From: a virus
DNA: 25,394 bases
Reading direction: 5' to 3' (one strand)
Virus record (IMG/VR): IMGVR_UViG_3300005582_000092
Location: 1-25,394 of that record
The notes beneath the pieces were generated by a model. The model saw only the letters and a program-made list of their open reading frames with translations. It searched no databases and was not told where the DNA came from. The translations under genes and the position numbers were made by a program. Positions 1 to 8,411 of the stretch are shown here, in pieces (the stretch's first letter is position 1; each line of letters begins with the position of its first letter).

Positions 1-1675
1 AAACAGGTTCACTTCTACCAATAAAATCTGTCGGAGTCCAATTGGCACTAGTATTTTCATCAAATGTTAGTTCGTATGGTGGAAACCACATAATTCTACC
101 TTTAGTGCCCGTTAATGAATCACCAGGCCCAATTTCAAACAAAGGTAAGTCTGAAAGATTATCCGCCCAAGCCAAATTTTCTAAAGATAACATAAATTTC
201 TTTCTAGTAGTCTTAGAATCTAATATACTAGGATGATACTTAGGTATCCCATTGTCCATTAAAACACTAAGTGATGCCTTACCCTTACTTACGGAAAATC
301 CTTCACCAGGACTCTCCGAATGATAGAATAATCCTGTGTTCCTTATTGCGTTGAAATAACTGTACCTATCGTTTACTGTCCATACACGACAAAAATTACC
401 ATTACCATTTATGTCTAATAAAGACAATTCTTTAATTGCGTTACCTCTACTTATAATTCTATCCTGTTCTTTATCCCTAAAATATTTTTTAGTTTGATTA
501 ATAAAGACATCATTCTCACTATTATTAACTAATTGTTGTGTTTTATATAATAATGTCTTTGGGTTAAAGTTTTGTTCACTACCAGTTGACCAAAAGAACT
601 TGTTTGGTTCACCTGATGGTTCACCTATCCCCTCAATAGTAGTTCTTAACCCATTTCCTGTATTATCAATTGAACCATTAAAATCTTTATTTGTAAACCT
701 AGTAGTTATCCTACTACCTCTATTAGTATTTCTTTCCGTACCAATGTAATATCTACTATTAATACCTGCGTTATCTGTACCAGCCAATCTACTATCTACA
801 TATTCGGGTCGATAACTGTTTCTATTTAAAAGATTAAACGCAAACGATACTTGTTGGGTACTTGTTCTTTCAAACAATACTTTCATTCTTAATTCGGTTG
901 ATAGTGTTGGTTCAACACCTTCTTTAATATCTAAATTAGACTTTAATAAATCATCACCTGATTTAACACTACTGTTATATTCATTCCAACCAACTGCCCC
1001 GTTTGGTAAAGTATTAAAGAATTGGGAACTACCCCTCATTCTATTTACATACTCATTAACTCTATTACCTAATGGTGGTGTTATATATCCATGTATGAAC
1101 TGTTCATCATTGGTGAACCCTTCTACTTGTGCGATTTTATCTATTACAGTTTTTTCTAATTGTTCACCACCTAATATACCAAGTGATGTTTCTTTTTGAA
1201 AATTTAAAGATTTGTAGGTATCAATAACATTGAAAGGGAAATCAACACCCTTTTTAACTCCATCGTTTAGTAATTTAAATTGGTTTTTATTATAGTATGA
1301 AGGATAAAATCCTCTTACTTTTTGTCCAAATGATGTTGGTAAGGGATACCACAAATTAGGTGGTACTGTTAATTCAAAAGTAACGTATTGATCGTTTTGT
1401 GGTGTATATTTATTTAAATTGACATTTTGTGTCATTCTAAATAATGTACCTAAAGGAAATAGTTTTTTTTCTTCGTTATAGTGAACAGGGATATTTTCAT
1501 TTTCCGTACCCATAACAGGTACATTAATAACTTTACCAATGTCTTGAAGTTTAGAAACTAATCCTGATTGAATTAATGTCTCATTTACTGGTGGTGGTAA
1601 ATTTCTGTTTAATAATCTATTCCTAAATTCTTGTGTAGAATAAATACCTTTGTTATAATCTAATATTCCTGCCAT
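1..1675 (-). CDS. Large virion structural protein, C-terminus outside window (partial)
   Basis: An uninterrupted minus-strand frame of 558 codons runs from an ATG at 1675 off the left edge; no stop is seen. The start MAGILDYNKGIYSTQEF is preceded by an A/T-rich leader with a TATTTATA box 19 nt upstream. The protein is soluble-looking, without a signal peptide or membrane segment. Near residues 490-535 it has FMLSLENLAW, then RIMWFPPYEL and FIGRSEPV close to the edge. From memory, this LENLAW / RIMWFPPYDL / IGRGEP signature recurs in very large tail- or baseplate-associated proteins of big T4-like phages, whose missing C-terminal parts can carry OmpA- or LysM-like modules. It follows the tape-measure gene after a 188-bp gap, which fits a baseplate or tail role. 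The coding call is firm; the exact role is an inference. Confidence 0.8.
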   Translation of the reverse strand, partial: MAGILDYNKGIYSTQEFRNRLLNRNLPPPVNETLIQSGLVSKLQDIGKVINVPVMGTENENIPVHYNEEKKLFPLGTLFRMTQNVNLNKYTPQNDQYVTFELTVPPNLWYPLPTSFGQKVRGFYPSYYNKNQFKLLNDGVKKGVDFPFNVIDTYKSLNFQKETSLGILGGEQLEKTVIDKIAQVEGFTNDEQFIHGYITPPLGNRVNEYVNRMRGSSQFFNTLPNGAVGWNEYNSSVKSGDDLLKSNLDIKEGVEPTLSTELRMKVLFERTSTQQVSFAFNLLNRNSYRPEYVDSRLAGTDNAGINSRYYIGTERNTNRGSRITTRFTNKDFNGSIDNTGNGLRTTIEGIGEPSGEPNKFFWSTGSEQNFNPKTLLYKTQQLVNNSENDVFINQTKKYFRDKEQDRIISRGNAIKELSLLDINGNGNFCRVWTVNDRYSYFNAIRNTGLFYHSESPGEGFSVSKGKASLSVLMDNGIPKYHPSILDSKTTRKKFMLSLENLAWADNLSDLPLFEIGPGDSLTGTKGRIMWFPPYELTFDENTSANWTPTDFIGRSEPV

Positions 1676-1863
1676 ATATAATATTTTCTTATTATATAAA
1701 TATTAGGTCTATAAAATTCAGGTGATTATTTATTATATATTATATCCTAGTATCTTGTTTTATTCATATATCTAGAATTATTTCTTGAAATAAATTGGTC
1801 CTTGTAATAATAGGAATAATATTTTGTAAAGTCAATAGTAAATCAAAAATATTTTAAATTTTT
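1676..1863. other. Intergenic gap between tape measure and large virion protein
   Basis: This 188-bp A/T-rich gap contains no credible ORF. It holds the TATTTATA box at 1695-1702 and a weak 6-7 bp inverted repeat at 1778-1793. No U-tract follows that repeat in the direction of minus-strand transcription, so I do not call it a terminator. Confidence 0.5.
1695..1702 (-). promoter_or_regulatory. TATTTATA box, candidate phage promoter
   Basis: In gene sense the context is CTAATATTTATATAATAAG. It ends 19 nt before the ATG at 1675. It matches the extended consensus aATATTTATATa seen in front of other minus-strand genes here. No mapped transcript start supports it; the call rests on recurrence and position. 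Confidence 0.45.
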
Positions 1864-3930
1864 TTAAGTAGACATATAATCTGTGGATTCTTTACTAGAA
1901 GGAACTCCACCATTTCTGAATGTACCATTTAAATGATTGATAACTGTTCTCTCAATCATAGGTTTTATAGACGCCATATCCATTTCTTTTGTAGAACCAT
2001 CAGGTGAAACTAATTCAATCTTACCTGTTATATTTAAATTACCAAACTCAACCTTAGATGAACTAGATGCAGTATTGTTGGAAGGTAATCCACTACCAAA
2101 TAATTTATCAATTGGACCTCCTTTTTTTGCACCAACAACATCATCTTCAGTTGAAAATTGAGTCATATGGCCTGAAGATCTCATTAGAAAGTCTCCTGGT
2201 ACATTATTATCTTGAGTTTCACCTGATCCATCATCACCTTTATAGTCTCCTGTTTCCGTAATTTTATCGATTTCTTTCCCTAAATCCCTTAAAGATTTAA
2301 TAGTACCATCTTTAATTTCAGTGGCTAAATTACCCATTTCTTCCATAGTACTATCTATCACATTTTTTTCACCAGAATTAGATTTAAACATATCCCCAAT
2401 AAAAACGTCTGCTTTTTTAATATATTCGGTAGCCAAACCATCCATAGAATCTTTCATACTATCTATTAGTGGTGCAACCTCATCTGCAGTTAATTCATAT
2501 ATATTAGTTAAACCAGCAACTTTTGCCTCTGAACCTGCCTGAAGATTTTCCATCCTTGTGGTCATTATTTTAGTGTTTGTTGCAATGTCCCTAAGACTTT
2601 CTTCAGAAGTTTGATTTTCTTCCATTATAGTCTTAGCCATATCATCAGTAACTTGATCCAAACCTAAATCACCAAACTTTTCTGTTTCAATAACAAATTT
2701 ACCGTCTTTAAATTTAGCCATAGATGCTAAACTCTCTTTCATTTCATCATCTCCTACTGAAGTAAAATTCATTTTAATATCTTTGATTTTAGATGCCTGT
2801 CTAGACATTTCAATCATTTTGTCTGAACTTAAACCTAATTGTTCCGACATTGCTTGAAACTGCATTCTTGCTTCTGCAGGTAATTCATATTCACCAGTTT
2901 CTTCATTGAATAGCATCATATTTTCAGTCATCTGACTTACTTTTTTTGCCAATTCTTCTGGTTTGTTTCTAGCCAAATACATCACCTCAAAAGGATCACC
3001 AAATGCTTCTGCAACTTCACCACCCAACATTTGTAAATTTGCAACTGCTTCAATTGTTTGTTCAGGTTGGTAAAATTTATCTGCCATAGTCAACATTTCA
3101 CTAACGTCCATTCTCATTTTTACCGCTAATTTAGCCATTTCAGTCATACCCTTAACCCCATTAGCAAATGAGTATTTTGACATTGCACCAATATTACTTT
3201 GTAATGTTTTTGCAACTTTCTGTGCATTTAAACCCATAGATTGTGCAGATTTATATGTTTCAAAAATATGATTTTCAATTTTTTCACTACTTAAACCCAT
3301 TAACATAAAAGTTTCTGTCATTTCAGCACTCTGAGATGCAGTCATGTCTAAGGCACCTGCTATTGAACCTACAGTTACTAAATCTTTTTCCGTCAATGTA
3401 CTAATCCTACCAGTAGCCTCACTAATTTCTGAAATTACCGTACCCACATCATCAAAACCAAATCCCATTTCTTTAAATGCTGGGGCAGCACCCTTAAAAC
3501 TTTTTTCTAAAAATTTGGCACTTACACCTGTTTGCCCAATCATTACTTCAATTTTTTTATACTCCTCAGCCATTTTCATTGACAAGGCTAGTTGTTTTGA
3601 AGTGTCCTTTAGATATTTTGAAAATTCATTACCTGCGGCTGCTACAGAATTATAAATTTGTCCAGTAGCAGTTGCACTATCTTTTAACTGTTGTAATAAT
3701 TGTTTATTTGTTTTAACTAATTGTTTAGTATTTTTTATTTCTTCTTTAGAAAACTCATTATCTGCTTCCGCTTGCTCCCTTTTCAATTCCCAAAGTGCAA
3801 TTTCTTTTTCTAACTGTTTAATCTTTTCTTTATCGACTTCTACACTACCAATTTCAACTTGTTTAGCAAAAAGTTTTAAATCTTCTTGAAGTTCTTGTAA
3901 TTTTTTAGATATATCGTCTCCGGTGCCCAT
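1864..3930 (-). CDS. Tail tape-measure-like protein
   Basis: The 688-aa protein probably spans the tail lumen and sets tail length. Residues 1-75 are a charged coiled coil (LQELQEDLKLFAKQ, then KEIALWELKREQAEAD). A long, mostly helical middle follows, with the segment MLGGEVAEAFGDPFEVMYLA and then PEELAKKVSQMTENMMLF, a pattern I recognise from tape-measure proteins of large T4-like phages. The C-terminus has FGNLNITGKIELVSPDG, also common at the end of that group. No clear transmembrane segment is visible. At about 0.15 nm per residue the helix would give roughly 100 nm of tail (family rule of thumb, not a measurement). It starts 5 nt after the stop of the upstream 380-aa gene, so the two are probably translationally coupled. 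Its place downstream of the chaperone-like gene at 6033-5127 matches the usual chaperone-before-tape-measure order. Confidence 0.72.
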   Translation of the reverse strand: MGTGDDISKKLQELQEDLKLFAKQVEIGSVEVDKEKIKQLEKEIALWELKREQAEADNEFSKEEIKNTKQLVKTNKQLLQQLKDSATATGQIYNSVAAAGNEFSKYLKDTSKQLALSMKMAEEYKKIEVMIGQTGVSAKFLEKSFKGAAPAFKEMGFGFDDVGTVISEISEATGRISTLTEKDLVTVGSIAGALDMTASQSAEMTETFMLMGLSSEKIENHIFETYKSAQSMGLNAQKVAKTLQSNIGAMSKYSFANGVKGMTEMAKLAVKMRMDVSEMLTMADKFYQPEQTIEAVANLQMLGGEVAEAFGDPFEVMYLARNKPEELAKKVSQMTENMMLFNEETGEYELPAEARMQFQAMSEQLGLSSDKMIEMSRQASKIKDIKMNFTSVGDDEMKESLASMAKFKDGKFVIETEKFGDLGLDQVTDDMAKTIMEENQTSEESLRDIATNTKIMTTRMENLQAGSEAKVAGLTNIYELTADEVAPLIDSMKDSMDGLATEYIKKADVFIGDMFKSNSGEKNVIDSTMEEMGNLATEIKDGTIKSLRDLGKEIDKITETGDYKGDDGSGETQDNNVPGDFLMRSSGHMTQFSTEDDVVGAKKGGPIDKLFGSGLPSNNTASSSSKVEFGNLNITGKIELVSPDGSTKEMDMASIKPMIERTVINHLNGTFRNGGVPSSKESTDYMST

Positions 3931-3935
3931 ATAAA

Positions 3936-5078
3936 TTAATCAATAAAACTCATTATTCTACCTGTCCAAGTAGTTTTTATATTACTTACATTACCTGACG
4001 CATCTACCACCCAAAAAACCTCATCTGACTGTGGTTTTTTAGTAACTGCAGTATCAAACCCCATTATATATTTTTTTCCACTATGTTCTACTAAAACAGT
4101 ATCATTTCTTGAACCATACGTTTTTTTAATTTCAAATGTAATTATCGAACCATTAGAAAATAAAGTTGTAACTGCACCACCACCTGTTGGTGTATGTACC
4201 ACATCCTCCTCAAATTTAATTTCTACATAATCGTGAGCAACTATTTTTTCGCCAACACCCTTTTGAGATTTATATTCCTTTTCTCTTTCAGTATCCTTAT
4301 CATAACCTCTAACTTCAAATGATGTTTTTAATTGTGTTATTAAATCATCTAAAATATCCTCGCCCTCTTCGTACCAATCCTCTAAAAATTCACAACTTTT
4401 TTCAGTTTTTTGTCTATCATCTTTTTTAATTATATATTGTGAGAATTTATCATTACAAAAATCCCAAGTATTTTTTAATTCCTCTTGAATAAATTCTGGT
4501 TGATCAAAAATAGTGTCAATATATATTGTTTTGTCTGCGTCTCCAGTAGTTTCATCCGCATTTTCATCAAATATCTTTAAACAATAACATAAACTATGTT
4601 CCGATTTTTTACCGTATTTATCTGTATATTTTTTTGCTTCTATTACTTTGTTACCTATCATTTTAAGTCTATTAATGGATTTAGGTCCATATTTTAAAAC
4701 TTTTCCTGCAACACGTAAAGTAGTCCTTTGACCCAAAATAATTTTTCCTAAAGTTTTTTTATCTATTTCATCTGATGAAAAATAAGATAATAATCCCTCA
4801 TCAGTCATTTTATCAAGATCAACGACTTCTATTTCAATTTCATCACCTACTTTTACATTACTTTTATAAAAAATTGCATCCTTTAGTTCAATATAAAACT
4901 TGTCATCAGTATTTGGTGGTAATTGACCATTCTCTACTACTGTGAATTTTTGTTTTTTGGTAACTAAAACATCTTCAGTATACGGTGTAATAATAATATC
5001 TTGTTCTAAAAGATTATCTATAGATTCATTTAGTAGATAAATTAAATCTAACATTCTACCATTTTTTTTATATAACAT
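3936..5078 (-). CDS. Unknown protein between chaperone and tape measure (tail/baseplate candidate)
   Basis: I do not recognise this 380-aa protein. It is acidic, with no signal peptide or membrane segment. Residues 1-30 are helical (MLDLIYLLNESIDNLLEQD). A beta-rich part follows with VKVGDEIEIEVVDLDKM, then a Lys/Glu-rich middle, and a C-terminal beta-rich part (VHTPTGGGAVTTLFSNGSII, then KYIMGFDTAV and VFWVVDASGNV). The ATG at 5078 is used; the internal ATG nine codons later (MLDLIY) is a possible alternative start. A TATTTATA box ends 17 nt upstream of 5078. It lies between the T4_baseplate-family gene and the tape measure and is nearly joined to the latter (5 nt), so a baseplate-hub or tail-tip role is plausible from position only. 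Confidence 0.6.
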   Translation of the reverse strand: MLYKKNGRMLDLIYLLNESIDNLLEQDIIITPYTEDVLVTKKQKFTVVENGQLPPNTDDKFYIELKDAIFYKSNVKVGDEIEIEVVDLDKMTDEGLLSYFSSDEIDKKTLGKIILGQRTTLRVAGKVLKYGPKSINRLKMIGNKVIEAKKYTDKYGKKSEHSLCYCLKIFDENADETTGDADKTIYIDTIFDQPEFIQEELKNTWDFCNDKFSQYIIKKDDRQKTEKSCEFLEDWYEEGEDILDDLITQLKTSFEVRGYDKDTEREKEYKSQKGVGEKIVAHDYVEIKFEEDVVHTPTGGGAVTTLFSNGSIITFEIKKTYGSRNDTVLVEHSGKKYIMGFDTAVTKKPQSDEVFWVVDASGNVSNIKTTWTGRIMSFID

Positions 5079-5095
5079 AGCAAATTACTTTTTTA

Positions 5096-5103
5096 TATAA
5101 ATA
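5096..5103 (-). promoter_or_regulatory. TATTTATA box, candidate phage promoter
   Basis: The gene-sense context is TTTTATATTTATATAAAAAA. It ends 17 nt before the ATG at 5078 and lies just after the stop codons of the frameshift extension (5127), so it could start a separate transcript for the 380-aa gene and the tape measure. Confidence 0.45.
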
Positions 5104-5126
5104 TAAAAAAAAAGATAAAATTATTA

Positions 5127-5273
5127 TTAATCTGATTTTTTTTGATTTAGGTTAACCATTATTTTTCTTGAGAATGTTGGCATAACCAACAAATCAGAAT
5201 AAGTGTATCCACCGTATCTAACAAGGAAATTAATTTCTCTATGAAGATACATTAGATATTCAGAGTTCAGGCC
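5127..5273 (-). CDS. Frameshift-encoded C-terminal extension of the tail chaperone-like protein
   Basis: After the zero-frame stop of the 257-aa gene, the next frame stays open from just after a TAG at 5309-5307 down to TAA at 5129-5127, followed by two more in-frame stops. Read from 5273 it gives 48 residues starting GLNSEYLMYLHREINF, then LVRYGGYTYSDLLVMPTFSR. The spacing and chemistry (helix, LVRYGG-(Y/F)-T-x-S-D, MP) match what I remember as the extension motif (IFxLVYxGxGGFTxSDVYxMP) after T4_baseplate-family proteins in large phages. The frame has no ATG before the overlap; the only one is internal (5252-5250) and would give 41 aa (MYLHREINFLV...). Reaching it from the upstream gene needs a +1 or -2 shift in the run of eight T (plus-strand A 5274-5281). 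The shifted product would be 301 or 302 aa. Confidence 0.7.
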   Translation of the reverse strand, partial: GLNSEYLMYLHREINFLVRYGGYTYSDLLVMPTFSRKIMVNLNQKKSD

Positions 5274-6033
5274 AAAAAAAAGTCGAGTTGAATCTAAGAA
5301 AGGTGTCTAAGGACTCTCCTCCCTGAGTCCTAGCGGTAGTTTTAAAATTTAATCCCGGTGTAATCTCATCGATATATTTTCTTAATGATCTTGAGTCAAT
5401 GATAGGTAACTTTTTAACAATGTTTGAAATTTTAATTTTATCTCTTTCACCATCAATTGATTTTATATGTTGTTCTAATGTAAAAATTATTTTATTTGAT
5501 ACCCCATCTGCATTTCTTTTACTATCTTCTTTCTCTCTTAAGTCAATAATTTCCTCATCTTTTCCTGTTAATAATTTAAAAGTCACTTTTTTACCTGTTT
5601 TTGGTAAAACAAAATCAAACTCTCCATCTTCGTCAGATTTAATAACTAATTTTTTTTGAGAAAGAGTTGATAAATTTATAATTCCATCCTCATATTGACC
5701 ACTATTAGGATTAAATACTAATTGATTGTATTCTTCTCCGAATGCAGTAACTCTTAAATAAACCATAAGAGCGGTTCTATCACCTACTAATAAATCTTCA
5801 ACATTAAAACCTAAATCTTTAACTTTTCTTTTTAATAATACATCTATAATTTTACCACCACTAGAAATATTAGGTGAAGTTAAAATGGATTCATCCATTG
5901 CAGTTAAATATTCTACCTTAACTGACTTAACTTTATTTTTGTATAGTATACCTTGTGAAGGTAATTCTATAATGTCATACGGTGTCCTATATTCCTCTGG
6001 AACAAAATCTGGACTTAATTGGTTTTCACTCAT
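5260..6033 (-). CDS. T4_baseplate-family protein, predicted tail-assembly chaperone (zero-frame product)
   Basis: The 257-aa zero-frame product starts MSENQLSPDFVPEEYRTPYD. Its first 110 residues carry IIELPSQGILY, VEYLTAMDESILTSPN and NVEDLLVGDRTALMVYLR, followed by FGEEY. This is the recognisable order of the T4_baseplate family (Pfam PF12322 as I recall it; LPS-x-G-x-xY, MTAxDEDIL, D-LLVGD). A beta-rich part (about 120-170) and a helical C-terminal half (HIKSIDGERDKIKISNIVKK) follow. It ends FNSTFFWPEL, right after a slippery T8 run that leads into an open second frame. Gene order (chaperone, unknown, tape measure) and the extension suggest a G/GT-like pair that coats the tape measure during tail assembly. 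Whether it is a structural baseplate part or a chaperone is not settled by sequence. A TGTAAATA variant of the promoter box lies about 30 nt upstream (6063-6070). Confidence 0.78.
   Translation of the reverse strand: MSENQLSPDFVPEEYRTPYDIIELPSQGILYKNKVKSVKVEYLTAMDESILTSPNISSGGKIIDVLLKRKVKDLGFNVEDLLVGDRTALMVYLRVTAFGEEYNQLVFNPNSGQYEDGIINLSTLSQKKLVIKSDEDGEFDFVLPKTGKKVTFKLLTGKDEEIIDLREKEDSKRNADGVSNKIIFTLEQHIKSIDGERDKIKISNIVKKLPIIDSRSLRKYIDEITPGLNFKTTARTQGGESLDTFLRFNSTFFWPEL
5274..5281 (-). promoter_or_regulatory. Candidate +1/-2 ribosomal frameshift site (T8 run)
   Basis: On the minus strand the reading is ACT TTT TTT TGG CCT. Skipping one T after the second TTT, or stepping back two, places the ribosome on GGC CTG AAC, the only frame that continues (to 5127). 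A -1 shift would read TTG GCC TGA and stop at once. The shift must occur between the TAG at 5309-5307 and the zero-frame TGA at 5262-5260, and this is the only slippery run there. Confidence 0.6.
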
Positions 6034-6070
6034 AAATTATATTATATAAAACTTTTATTTATTGTAAATA

Positions 6071-8410
6071 TTAAAAATTACATAAACTTTTTTGTTTATC
6101 GTACCAAAAAATAAATGCGTCGTCCCAATCATCACTCATTCTTTCTATTGAAGGAAATACCGGTTTAAAATATTCATCAAAAACCATAAAAATTTGTGTA
6201 TTTACCCTACCTTTAGAAGAAGGATCAAACCAATCTGGTGTTATATCTACATTACATTCTAGTTGTACTACACCTTCGCCCCATAAGAACTCCATTAAAC
6301 TTTTACTTTTAGTTTCGTCTTTACCATTTTCATTACACCACATAGTAAATTCACCAACAACATTTTCCACACTAACAACTTCTGTACTTTCTGCACCTGT
6401 ATTACATTTTGCCTCAATTACTACCCTATTAATCCAATTTGTTAATGTTATGAAAAATTCATCTACTGTAGTTACGGAACCAAATATATCTGACCTTTTC
6501 ATTATATCAATGTAAACTTTAGGAATTTCTTTATTTTTATCACTTACATCTACGGTTAAATAACCTGCATCTCCATAAGTTTTCATTTCTTGAATTTTCA
6601 CATTTACTTCATTCTGTAAAGAATTACAATCCTTAGTTTCAACTATTGTAATAATCTCATCCCAAAGAGTTTTTATTCTCTCCTCAACACAAGGTAATGC
6701 CTTTTTATTACATTCCATTCTTAGAATCTCAATAAAAGTCATTGGTCGCCCATCTTTGGTTAGGTACTTACTAACAGTCTCATTGTTTTTAGCCTCTTCC
6801 ATAATCTGACGTATTATAATATCTGGATCCGCAGCACCCATACCTGATACTTTTTCCTTTAATATGTTTGGATCAATATTCCTAATTGCCGATTCATACT
6901 TATCCAAAAATTCTGTGTTACCAATAATAGATCTTAATTTATTATCATCATTACAAGACATACAACATTCTTTATCACCGCTTTCATCTTTAGGACATAT
7001 TTTTTCTACTTCAGTTAAAATATATCCGTTAAATTCCTGCATTGGACCCAATATATCCTCCTCAAAAATTGTCTGAGCAATATCCTTACCTATGTTTGTT
7101 AACGATTGGAATACTTCACCAACACACATTGCAAGTTTAGTAAATATTCCTTTTTCTGTAATAGCACCTTTACCCCCACCTTTTTCTCTTAACGCAATTT
7201 CTTCGGGAGTTAATTTTTCAGAAGATAAAAGACAAATTGCAGATCCTATAACAACTGCTGAAGGTATTGCAATCAATAAACCAAGTTTAATATTTCTTAT
7301 TCTTAGATCTCTTTTTGCTAATTGTTCTACTGCAGTTGTTCCAGCCTCACTATTCTTTGCTTCAGTAAAATCTATACCACCATCCTTCAATATTTGTTTA
7401 TAATTTTCTAAATCTTTTTTACTTTTAAATTCTAAAATAAAAATGGTTTCGGGGTCATTATTTTTATTATAAAATACTATAGTATTACTCCAATCTAAAT
7501 CTTTATTTTTTATTGTTTCTAATTTAACTAATATTTTTTCAGATTGCCATACCTTCAACTTATTTAAAAAACTACTTTCTAAAACTTTATATTTAGGATC
7601 CGAAGAAAATGATTTTTTAAATAAAGTTTTAAAATCCGTACCATCCCACTCATCTAAACCGACTTGAGATTTTATTCTTCTCCATATATCATATAATTCT
7701 AATTCTTTGGGTGTTGATCCATTTTTTAAATCATCTAACATTTTAATTGTATTTTCAATCTCATCTATTGATTTTACACCGTCTTCACTAACAAACCCTA
7801 AAATAAGTGATCTAAAATCTTCAGGTTTACTTTGTTTATTCCACATTTGACTTATTTTGTTTAATTTATCCAACGCAAAATCAGTTTTAGTTAATTGAGA
7901 CATTAGATAATTAACATTAACTAAATCTTTTATTTGTGTTTCACTAAGATTTCTAAGTAAGTCATTTGGAATTTCATTACTTAATCCATTAATATAACTT
8001 TTCATTGTACTAAAATCTACTACCACACCCATCTCTCTAAAATAATTACTCAAAGTATTCGCAAACGTTGTACTAAAATTATCCATAGTAACTCTTAAAC
8101 TTTTCGCATTTAATAAATTTTTTAAATTATCAAAAGAACCACCCGATGTTAGATTTCTAATTGCTGAGTCATAATCATCTATTGCCTTACTCATAGATGA
8201 AATGGCAGACTCTATTCTAGTTATCATTAGTTCACTACTAGAACCCATACCTCTCATTAAACTTTTTGAAAGTCTAACTAAATCGTCACCGATTCCTTCA
8301 GTAATAATCATTTTTATACTTTTATTTACTTCATTGAACGTCTTTCTACCCTCAATTCTTTCCATCATAAGTCTAAAATTATTTTTATCTAAATTTAAAT
8401 TCTTTTTCAT
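6071..8410 (-). CDS. Large unknown virion-protein candidate with leader and one membrane segment
   Basis: I do not recognise this 779-aa protein. The N-terminus MKKNLNLDKNNFRLMMERIE is a basic/amphipathic leader, and a possible (I/L)-X-E cleavage point, IITE/G, lies at residue 38. The N-terminal half is helical (for example SAISSMSKAIDDYDSAIRNL). Around residues 374-395 is one hydrophobic segment, LGLLIAIPSAVVIGSAICLL. Near residues 472-487 is a Cys cluster, CPKDESGDKECCMSCN, and more Cys pairs follow to the C-terminus. It starts 1 nt after the stop of the 1181-aa gene and belongs to the same block of large unknowns between tube and chaperone. A long protein with a membrane segment in a phage structural block could be an ejected or tail-lumen protein; that is inference. 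No lysozyme, peptidase or transglycosylase motif was seen. Confidence 0.65.
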   Translation of the reverse strand: MKKNLNLDKNNFRLMMERIEGRKTFNEVNKSIKMIITEGIGDDLVRLSKSLMRGMGSSSELMITRIESAISSMSKAIDDYDSAIRNLTSGGSFDNLKNLLNAKSLRVTMDNFSTTFANTLSNYFREMGVVVDFSTMKSYINGLSNEIPNDLLRNLSETQIKDLVNVNYLMSQLTKTDFALDKLNKISQMWNKQSKPEDFRSLILGFVSEDGVKSIDEIENTIKMLDDLKNGSTPKELELYDIWRRIKSQVGLDEWDGTDFKTLFKKSFSSDPKYKVLESSFLNKLKVWQSEKILVKLETIKNKDLDWSNTIVFYNKNNDPETIFILEFKSKKDLENYKQILKDGGIDFTEAKNSEAGTTAVEQLAKRDLRIRNIKLGLLIAIPSAVVIGSAICLLSSEKLTPEEIALREKGGGKGAITEKGIFTKLAMCVGEVFQSLTNIGKDIAQTIFEEDILGPMQEFNGYILTEVEKICPKDESGDKECCMSCNDDNKLRSIIGNTEFLDKYESAIRNIDPNILKEKVSGMGAADPDIIIRQIMEEAKNNETVSKYLTKDGRPMTFIEILRMECNKKALPCVEERIKTLWDEIITIVETKDCNSLQNEVNVKIQEMKTYGDAGYLTVDVSDKNKEIPKVYIDIMKRSDIFGSVTTVDEFFITLTNWINRVVIEAKCNTGAESTEVVSVENVVGEFTMWCNENGKDETKSKSLMEFLWGEGVVQLECNVDITPDWFDPSSKGRVNTQIFMVFDEYFKPVFPSIERMSDDWDDAFIFWYDKQKSLCNF

Positions 8411-8411
8411 A

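Noticed and set aside
1778-1793. Hairpin TTATTTC-TT-GAAATAA as terminator after the tape measure
   Set aside because: It is a weak A/T stem with a very tight loop and no U-tract in the minus-strand direction.
5260-5306. Simple nonsense or indel pseudogene at the chaperone end
   Set aside because: The conserved-looking extension, intact upstream protein, slippery T8 run and position before the tape measure fit a programmed frameshift better; a homopolymer error remains possible and is stated in the finding.
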